Source: Kingdonia uniflora
Lineage: Eukaryota > Streptophyta > Magnoliopsida > Ranunculales > Circaeasteraceae
Length of the DNA: 64,000 bases
Assembly: GCA_014058105.1 (NCBI GenBank)
Contig: JACGCM010001166.1
Span: 1,860,001-1,924,000, forward strand
Direction: 5' to 3'
Made by a program: the position numbers and the translations under genes. Below, in pieces: positions 57,006-64,000 of this stretch. Position 1 is the first letter of the stretch. Every line of letters begins with the position of its first letter. The notes under the pieces are model-generated. The model searched no databases and had not been told where the DNA came from. It worked only from the letters and a program-made list of their open reading frames with translations.

Positions 57006-57922
57006 TGAAATTTCTAGACGCTTGAGACTAACCAATTTTGATTATTTTAGGTATAAATCGATAGGTCCTAATTCCTTTGAATTAATGGTCTACGCTTAAC
57101 CTAAATCAAGTTGATTCAATTAACTAATGTTAAACAAGCAGTTGAAAACATAAAGACACAGGCAAAGATTTTTAACCTTGTGGGAAACTTTTCTCAAGAG
57201 AAAAACCCATAGGTCGCTGTCGAATCACTCGACAGCTAAACAGCTCACTATTGAAAAAGAATTACAAGAGTTTGACTACTTACAAATTCGGTAAACACAT
57301 CCCGTGGTTACCTCTCTTCTAAACAAGCTCCTAGCAACCAATTCCTCGTTCTCACAACGCCTCGCCTCGTATTACGCACCAAAGCTTCAAAGCTTGAATC
57401 GCTCAAGATCTTCAATCCATAATTAGGGTTTCTTGATCAATGATGATGATTCAAGATGTGATTGTTTTAATTCTCTCTTGAATCTCTCAAGAGTAATCTC
57501 TCTTCAATCTAAAAAACAAGCCCTTGAAACATTAATTTTAGAAGTAAAGTTTAAAAAAACGAAAGTTGTCGTTTATTAGAAAATAAAAATCACATTCTCT
57601 ATTCGAATAGAAATAAATGTATTCGAATAGAAATCAGGCTGAGCCAATCTATTCGAATAACAAAGAAATATATTTGAAAATAAAAACTGAGGCATTTTAT
57701 TCGAATACAAACAAAATCTATTCGAATAGAAATGTTCACAGTTCTATTCGAATAAAACTGGGCTTGATATTTAGAGCAAGGAGATAAAAAAACCTGTTAC
57801 CTGTTCAGCGTAAGTCCAGCTGTAGTCGCTCCACGTGCACTCACTGACGTCGGATAACCACAAGATAGTGTTGACACTTACTCTAGACACTAAATGAAAC
57901 AAACTCCAAAATGGATGTTTCA
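57006..57922 (-). repeat. SIRE-type 5' LTR
   Basis: 917 bp; begins on the minus strand TGAAACATCCATTTTGG and ends GTCTAGAAATTTCA. Confidence 0.9.
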
Positions 57923-57927
57923 GAATG

Positions 57928-58620
57928 GTGGTACAACACTACCTATCACTCTGCCATAAAAATGACTCCCTTTCAGGCCGTCTATAGTCATCCTCCTCCA
58001 ACCGTTTCGTCTTACATACTAGGATCCATGGCGGTCCATGCCGTTGACTTGGCTTTACGAGATCGTGATCACACTCTCCAAATTCTCAAGGACAATCTCA
58101 CCAACGCACAAGCTCGAATGAAGCATTATGCAGATAACAAAAGCACGGAACATCATTTTGAGGTAAATGATTGGGTTTTTCTTCGCTTGCAACCTTAATG
58201 TTAATACACAGCTGCATCACAACATTATTCAAAGCTTTCTCCAAAATTTCACGGTCCTTTTCACATCATTGATAAAATTGGTTCGGTTGCTTATAAGGTG
58301 GATCTTCCCGATGGGTGCCGCATTCATCCAGTTTTTCATGTGTCAACTTTAAAGAAGAAATTGGGAAACAATATTACAGCGGATCCACACTTGCCCACTG
58401 CCGTAAATACTGAACAATGGGTTCCGGAAAAGGTACTAGAATGTGGCATGTTTAAGCGTAATAATCATGATGCCATCCATTGGCTTGTCCAATGGAAAAA
58501 TCATCCAGTTGAAGATGCAACAATGCAACATGGGAAGACTATGAGAGTTTTCGCATTCGTTTTCCAGATTTTCAAGCTTGAGGTCAAGCCATGTTTCAAG
58601 GGGGGCGCAGGATGTTAGGA
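57928..58620 (+). pseudogene. Reina-type integrase C-terminus and chromodomain
   Basis: Resumes EWWYNTTYHSAIKMTPFQAV, then FEVNDWVFLRLQP; after a stop at about 58198 the integrase tail (GPFHIIDKIGSVAYKVDLPD, about 58250-58310) and the chromodomain with PEKVLE, HWLVQWKNHPVEDATMQH (58425-58540). The chromodomain normally guides integration to marked chromatin. Its first aromatic-cage region is diverged. Polypurine tract AAGGGGGGCG follows at about 58599-58608. Confidence 0.85.
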
Positions 58621-58872
58621 AACTATTCCTATTTAGTATATTACTAGAAGTTATATATTCCTAGGAGTCTTTATTAGAAAGTTACTAATTAAAAGAGATT
58701 GTTTATATCCAAAGTCTTTTTACTTTTCTATATAAACAAGGCAATGTAATAGGGTTTTAATCAATCAATTATCAATACAATTCTTATGAATCTGGTGGCT
58801 AATCTCCAATCAAAGGATTAATTAGGTGGTAGATCTCCAAACAAAAGATCAACTAAGGTCTGTACCCTAACA
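58613..58872 (+). repeat. Reina-type 3' LTR
   Basis: 260 bp, TG...CA, pairs with 29144-29396. Confidence 0.9.
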
Positions 58873-59288
58873 ATCAACCGAAATCCCGTGCCTTGAACTT
58901 ACATGACCTAGAAATTTTACTTCCGTAAGCCAAAATTCACACTTATCCAACTTGGCATACAATATCTGTAACACCATCCTCAAATGATGAATATGATATT
59001 GATATGTCTTCCAGTAAATTAGAATATCACCAATGAAAACTACTACAAAGTGATCTAAATAGTCCCTAAAGACTCTGTTCATTAGATCCATAAACGCGGC
59101 TGGTGCATTTGATACAGTGTAATTGATATCGGCTTCGTGCCAGGCTCTAGATCAATTGTGAACCCAATTTCCCTAGATGGCGGAACTCCCAGCAACTTGT
59201 CAGGAAATACATCTGGGAACTCGAGAACCACGTCAATCTTATCTGTGGTGGTACTTGATGCCTCAACTTCCTTTATACTGCTCAGCAA
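58873..59288 (-). pseudogene. Tekay RT with internal deletion
   Basis: The pre-RT block ([37 protein letters not shown]) leads to YQM, then jumps directly to [20 protein letters not shown]. The usual about 130-150 codons between (fingers, palm N-terminal half) are lost. The YxDD-equivalent FIDD is FIGD ([10 protein letters not shown]), so the catalytic Asp is also mutated. It ends RHGISVD at the Reina-type insertion. Confidence 0.85.
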
Positions 59289-60412
59289 ACTCCCAGTATA
59301 AGGTTGTAATAGGTATCTCTTCGAACCAGGTTGAATGAGACGTGGCGTATATCCCTGTACTCTAAACTTTGAAATTCCATGCTAGCATGGTATGCAGCCA
59401 ACCACTCCATACCCAAAAAAACATCAAAGTTTTTTATCGGAAGCACATTCAAATTAACCGCGAGTGTATGCTCACCGATGTGGATCTCACTATTTTTACA
59501 TATATCAGCGACTACTATTGTAACTCCGAGTGGTGTGCATAAGAGTAATTGACCTGCCCTCTTATCAGGAGTTATCCCTAAAGCCTCTACGCATGTACGA
59601 GATATGAAAGACTTACTTGCTCCATAATCAAATAAGGAATGCAAATGTGTATTGAATAGATTAATCATACCTTCAACAAGCACATCTGATGCATTCCCAT
59701 ACTGAGTTGTAGGTGCGAATACTCTTCCCTGATTAGTAGCCTTCTTGGGTTTAGCGCAGTTCTTAGCCATATGCCCAATTCCTTGACAATTAAAACAATG
59801 AAGTGGAGCGGTGCTGGTTGGTGCCAATGCTATTGGCTTTCCAACCTGAGTTGTTACTGGCCTCTGCGGTCCCTGAGATGAACTTCCCACGATCTTTCGA
59901 CGTTTGGCCCCGTCTGACCTTCTCACAAACTTCTGAACAAACTTTTGTACGCTGGATTTTGGCCCGTTTAAAACTCGTTCAATCCGTCCAGCCTTCGATA
60001 TCATCTCAGAAAAGCTCCATTCCTTTAAACCGGTCGCAACCTGCAACTGGATCTGCGACTTCAATCCTTCATAGAAACGTTGAACACGGAGCCTCTCTGA
60101 AGCAACCAAATCCGGTGCATAGCGTGAGAGAGCATAGAACTTAGACTCGTAGTCCGCTACAGATAATTTATCTTGCTTTAATTCCAAAAACTCCTTATAC
60201 TGCTGATCTCGCACGGAATCTGAGATGCACTTCTCCTTGAAAGTTTTTACATGCTCCTCCCAAGTCCATACTCTTGCAAGATCCTGTCTTTTCATATTTT
60301 GCCACCAGTAACGAGCACCGTTTTTCAGATAATAGGCAGCAAGGTGTATATATATGTATATATCTATATATTCAAACATGAAACAAATTAGGTGCTCCCG
60401 AACGGTCAACAA
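59282..60412 (-). pseudogene. Tekay gag and protease
   Basis: A 376-codon open frame. Gag core ARYWWQNMKRQDLARVWTWE, FLELKQDKLSVADYESKFYA, LSRYAPDLVASERLRVQRFY; zinc knuckle CFNCQGIGHMAKNC (about 59800-59760); protease LFDYGASKSFISRTCVEAL (about 59625), where the usual D-S-G-A reads D-Y-G-A, then NLNVLPIKNFDVFLGMEWLA. The first about 18 codons (from 60412) look non-gag and the true start lies upstream in a lost part. No stop within gag, unlike RT. Confidence 0.85.
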
Positions 60413-60658
60413 CTTAAACTACAAGTAAAGAATATCATAAAACAAAACATCAAAACAAATAGTACAATATATTCATTATTTGTATCTTTTAGTCTTATCC
60501 AACTTTTATTTATTAAGGTTTCTAACGGACTTCTACTCTAGATTCCTCTTTAAGTTAGTTAAGATTTATAACTTTCCTATCTAGCTTATAACTCGAATCA
60601 TATCCCTAATACGGAACCTATACCTATGCCTAGTTCCATATACTGACCTAACGCCTAA

Positions 60659-60670
60659 GCTCTGATACGA
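60659..60670 (-). promoter_or_regulatory. Tekay primer binding site
   Basis: Minus strand TCGTATCAGAGC, one or two changes from TGGTATCAGAGC, followed by the leader toward gag. Confidence 0.7.
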
Positions 60671-60680
60671 ACAAAAGAAA

Positions 60681-63555
60681 TGTGACGTTCATCAGCTAGG
60701 GTGACAGTTAGAAACCGTCATCAAAGCCAAATACTGCAGCGAAAACCTGCAAAAATTTAAACCTAAACTATCACGAGAAATATAGATCTCCAACCATATA
60801 TGCAATAATATAAAAGACACAATAGTTGATATATTATATATATGATGACAAGGATAGTCATATTTACAATAGAAACTAGCATATCTCAAAATAAACAACA
60901 GTCAGAAAGACTATACATGGATTCCTAACAATGCTGATCCCAAAACACGAGCTACACTAAGATCAGCCTCTCTGATATCCTCCGTCCAAAATGGACTAAC
61001 AGTGTCGCCAAAAACATAGTCTACCTCCCTCACTACAAAGCAAAGCTTCCACCAAGTATAAACAAAAAAAGAACGAAAAGATGCTTCAACTGTCTCCGTC
61101 GGAGTCGACATCATCAGGTACATACACTATATCGAATTCTGACTCAGAATCTGTGAAATGGTAATGGATTGGGTGAGCAAGACTCCCCAAATCCTAGCAA
61201 GTGCAAGGCAAGATAAAACACGATATAACAGGCTATGCTATTTTTAAATTAGCTGATAACAAGTATGAGGCAGTATAGTATAAATAAACACACATCCTAT
61301 TGTAGTATGCATCACTCATGATATTGCAAACACAAGACTGCATGATGTTAGGTGTGCTCGAATACTTCAGGTTTGACAGAAACCTGTCTGTCGCTCCTGT
61401 AACCATTTAAGTTTAAGTTGAGCTAGGGTGACTGATGCACCGTTTAAGGTCCATTCAGTATTGCTCGCAGCCATCCTCTAAAGCTCGCCCATTAGATACG
61501 ACCTATTCCCATGTCGTTTCTCAAAGGAAGTATCAGATCACGGGCCTCCCCCGGTCTTGGGGTGCAATTAAGCGATAAAGTATAAATCTCTGATTTATTT
61601 GCCCGAGGATACCCTACCTCTTGGTACCAATGTTTGTAAAGCCGACTGGACCTAACTACCAGCTTTATTCTGTAAGATTTAGAGACTATCCTGCCATTGC
61701 TGGTAAGAAGGGCTCTAATTCCCAAAGAAGGTTATTTTGGTCACACCAACAGACACAGGCGGCCGATCAGGTATCTAGAAACCCAGATGACCCTCTACCT
61801 GGAGTCATCTCGACCTAAAATCTCATCGAGCTATTTAGGCGTCTAATTCGTGGCCTGCACGACACTACATCACGTGCCCCTTTCACTCCCTACCAATCCC
61901 CTTTTTGTGTGGGGGCTGACGTAAGGTCATCTTATCACTTTCAACATTTTTAGTCATAGCACGAAAACCGTTGTTGCCTTTTGTTAACAGCTGGATTTGT
62001 TATTAATTTTAAACACTGACGTATCTACTCTATTCCGACATACCTCATAAAACTGGTCACGACCGTGGCTGAATACATCGATGAACATTTTGGAATACTC
62101 CCATTGGTTATAGAGGACCTCAGAACCTTAGTCAGACAGTTGACGTTGGAATTGACGTCTTATGTTGGTCACGGAATAGGTCGAGCCTCACATCATTTAC
62201 TCCTACTGATAAAATCCTCAAATATGAGTACTCCCAAACTACATTACTTTTAATCCCCAATGTCTTCCCCAGTCATAGTTTGACAGAAGAATGACTATTT
62301 AGAATTGATGGTGGAAAGGAAAAGATGAAAGAACTCACTACCCTTAAGAGTCTAGAAGTGACCTCTTATCGGCCTAAGAGGATATCCCAAAACTCTAGAA
62401 AAAATCCAAGAAGAAACCATGTTACATTCCTCATTTGAATCTCCTGTCATTCAAGTTCATATCCACCTTTAGTCCCTCACTCCGATATTGCCCCACTTAG
62501 TTGGATTATATCTCTGGGTTCCAAGAATGTCCCATATCACCTCAGAATCCCGTGAATATCATCTACTAAGCCTTTATAGCATTTCATATGCACATTATTT
62601 TATTACATATATATATTTAAGCATCACATTTACTAACTCGTTAATAGGTAAATCAAGCATGCACAATGCAGGCAACAAGTAAACAATCGTATAGATACTA
62701 GGTATAGTTTAAATGCAACCTAGCATGATCTCTAAGCTGAAAAAGTAAATACACTATCAACCTAAGCATTTCATACATATCTCACACTGAAATTCAGAAA
62801 TAAGATAACTTGATAAAAACTGAAAAACCTGCTTTGCACTTGCCTTATGTGCGCTAAACCCGATTCGTATCTCTCAGGGAATCTACCGCCTCCAAGTCTA
62901 AAAGACCTAATAGTTTCACTAATCCACTATAAGTCTATAAGTTCTTTTCTATGGAAGTCTTATAATGTTATTCTTGAGTGTTTTAAAAGTCTCGGGAAAG
63001 TGTTGGAATAACTCCATCGAATTTTGCTCGTTATATACTTAGTTAACTTATTTACCTGAAACCCGCCATTTGTAATAAATACCAACTATTAGCTAAAGTA
63101 CTTAAGATAATTAACATAATCGCAGTTTTGCATAAATTAGGTTACAGAAAATCAGATCCTAATTAATTCCCATTTTCAGCTATTTAATAATAGTTTTATG
63201 CTATAATTAATACTTCAAAATTCACGAAAATATCAATAAGGCTCATTAAATTTATGAAAATAAATCAACATAGTCTATTTAATATATATAAGCTACAGTA
63301 AAAACAAATTTCAAAAATATTATGTTTTGGATTTATTAAAATTATTTTACGCTTATTTTAAATCCTTACAATCATTATAATTATAAATACTTCTCGTAAA
63401 TTTTAAAGATTTGGTAAGTAATATCCATAAACATAATAAATACTACCAGAATATTCAGAAGTTGTAGTTTTCTGTTTTGGGCTTGAAATTACGAAAATAG
63501 TCTTTTCCGTTAATATATTTTTATCTAATTCTTCCAGAATTAAACTAAACCAAAA
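60681..63555 (-). repeat. Tekay 5' LTR, U3 part missing
   Basis: Right boundary from loss of similarity to 24897 at AACTAAACCAAA; left boundary TGTGACG (minus CGTCACA, the inverted form of the LTR start TGTAACG) 10 bp from the PBS. Only 62580-63554 is shared with the left LTR, because each copy lacks a different end. ORFs here are fortuitous. Confidence 0.75.
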
Positions 63556-63652
63556 TTTTCTAAAGTTTTATATTATTCACCCGATTGACGATTCCAATAA
63601 TCATGAAGTTCAACAAAAAAAAACCAACACCACCCCAAAACCAATACCCTAA

Positions 63653-63991
63653 GTCGAGCAAGTTGAGGAGTGGGGTTTCACCAATTTGTTTGGCAGCGAC
63701 GACGAACCCACTTCTGCGAGTGAGAAACTTCTAGGTTTTTGGTACGAAGAAGAGGGCAAAGAAACGCCAAATTTTTCACAATTTGAGACCACCGGAGTGG
63801 TAGGTACGTACAGTAAAGATAAAGAATCGTCAAGGTTTGACTTAAAGTCAATAAAATTACCCAAACATCACGGAGAAACAACAAAAACATGTTCGTTAAT
63901 TCGCAAAACGAGACCAACAGAGTGGTCGAAACCGTCGTGGGAGTTAGTGGAGAGGTTTGCGAGGCTAGATCAGGGTTTACGACGCCAGTAA
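63653..63991 (+). CDS. Possible exon of an unidentified host gene
   Basis: An open frame runs from just after a stop (63650-63652) to TAA 63989-63991 without an internal Met near its beginning. It encodes VEQVEEWGFTNLFGSDDEPT, an acidic segment, then PKHHGETTKTCSLIRKTRPT and EWSKPSWELVERFARLDQGL. The absence of an initial Met and the AG just before suggest a last exon. GC content is higher than the Tekay LTR beside it. I do not recognise the family. Confidence 0.4.
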   Translation, partial: VEQVEEWGFTNLFGSDDEPTSASEKLLGFWYEEEGKETPNFSQFETTGVVGTYSKDKESSRFDLKSIKLPKHHGETTKTCSLIRKTRPTEWSKPSWELVERFARLDQGLRRQ

Positions 63992-64000
63992 TCGGCGAGA

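Larger units (their letters stand above)
35278..57922 (-). mobile_element. SIRE/Maximus-type Ty1/copia retrotransposon
   Basis: Minus strand. 5' LTR 57006-57922 (917 bp), 3' LTR 35278-36201 (924 bp), TG...CA ends, TSD GAATG (35273-35277 and 57923-57927). PBS TTGTATCAGAGCGG (minus, 56991-57003). Order: gag, protease, integrase, RT, RNase H, long 3' region with an extra ORF, purine tract AAAGGGGGAGA. Excluding the MULE it is about 11 kb, the size of SIRE-type elements with an extra ORF after pol. Over the first about 265 bp the LTRs differ at about 17 sites by eye. Confidence 0.9.
29144..58872 (+). mobile_element. Reina-type chromovirus, internally deleted, host of two further insertions
   Basis: Plus-strand LTRs at 29144-29396 and 58613-58872 both run TGTTAGGAAACTATTCC ... 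TACCCTAACA and are flanked by the TSD ATCAA (29139-29143, 58873-58877). After removing the copia (29779-33803) and SIRE-type (35278-57922) insertions about 3.05 kb remain: PBS, gag start, fused RT remnant, RNase H, integrase, chromodomain, purine tract. Short LTRs, Met PBS and a C-terminal chromodomain point to the Reina lineage. Over about 215 bp the LTRs differ at roughly 18 sites by eye. Confidence 0.9.
23912..63555 (-). mobile_element. Tekay/Del-type chromovirus, outermost element of a nested cluster
   Basis: Minus-strand parts in order: truncated 5' LTR (60681-63555), PBS (60659-60670), gag-protease (60412-59282), deleted RT (59288-58873), [Reina nest 29144-58872], RT end/RNase H (29138-28258), integrase (28260-27706), [small LTR element 26229-27700], integrase C-terminus with chromodomain-like tail (26228-25590), polypurine tract and 3' LTR (25549-23912). 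Frames join across both insertions. Without insertions the element is about 8.5 kb. Both LTRs are truncated, at opposite ends; the full LTR would be about 3.5 kb, within the range of this lineage. Confidence 0.85.

Noticed and set aside
61492..61818. ORFs on both strands at 61.5-61.8 kb
   Set aside because: They lie inside the Tekay LTR between the PBS and the region shared with the other LTR; noncoding by position.

Overview
The window is nuclear DNA of a flowering plant, most likely a eudicot: it has AT-rich intergenic sequence, a plant receptor-like-protein (RLP) pseudogene, and plant-specific transposon lineages (Tat, Tekay and Reina-type Ty3/gypsy, SIRE-type Ty1/copia, a FAR1-type MULE, a Cassandra-like 5S-bearing LTR). 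No intact housekeeping gene is visible. Possible host exons sit only at the two edges (3-161 and 63653-63991). Almost everything between is transposable-element sequence, mostly decayed. No tRNA gene, CRISPR array or bacterial-style operon was seen.

Layout, left to right. 1-640: possible terminal exon and 3' flank. 640-977: one end of a CACTA transposon. 978 to about 11545: a Tat/Ogre-type Ty3/gypsy element lacking its 5' end (gag remnant, protease, RT, two RNase H domains, integrase), then a 77-bp tandem array, a 90-bp palindromic array, an antisense gene with its own TATA box, and a 3' LTR. 11600-14420: an RLP pseudogene on the minus strand. 14643-17384: a LINE broken by a possible solo LTR and a 210-bp Cassandra-like solo LTR with a perfect TSD. 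17385-20355: the 5' part of another gypsy element with a 427-aa Gln/Pro-rich ORF. 20356-23911: a minus-strand copia remnant.

23912-63555 is one nest, solved from LTR pairs and target-site duplications (TSDs). The outermost element is a minus-strand Tekay-type chromovirus. It was hit by a small nonautonomous LTR element (26229-27700, TSD GTAAA) and by a plus-strand Reina-type chromovirus (29144-58872, TSD ATCAA). The Reina element was hit by a small copia (29779-33803, TSD ATTAT) and a minus-strand SIRE-type copia (35278-57922, TSD GAATG). The SIRE element was hit by an 11.6-kb MULE (38815-50444). Each host reading frame resumes across its insertion, for instance RHGISVD joined to PAKVEA in the Tekay RT region.

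The most interesting object is the MULE. It carries two convergent genes: a FAR1-like DDE transposase (plus strand), and on the minus strand a composite gene encoding a plant mobile domain (PMD), a coiled coil and an OTU-like domain whose catalytic Cys appears replaced by Ser. Its introns, flanks and intergenic spacer hold about 40 copies of a 16-bp palindrome, TTGTCGA-NN-TCGACAA, mostly 51-53 bp apart with some 30- and 72-bp steps (differences of about two helical turns). The sites are confined to the MULE and essentially absent from its exons. This looks like a phased self-recognition array, formally similar to the motif arrays read by anti-silencing proteins of VANDAL elements, but with a different motif and different proteins. 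All coordinates come from reading by eye; no alignment or database search was run.
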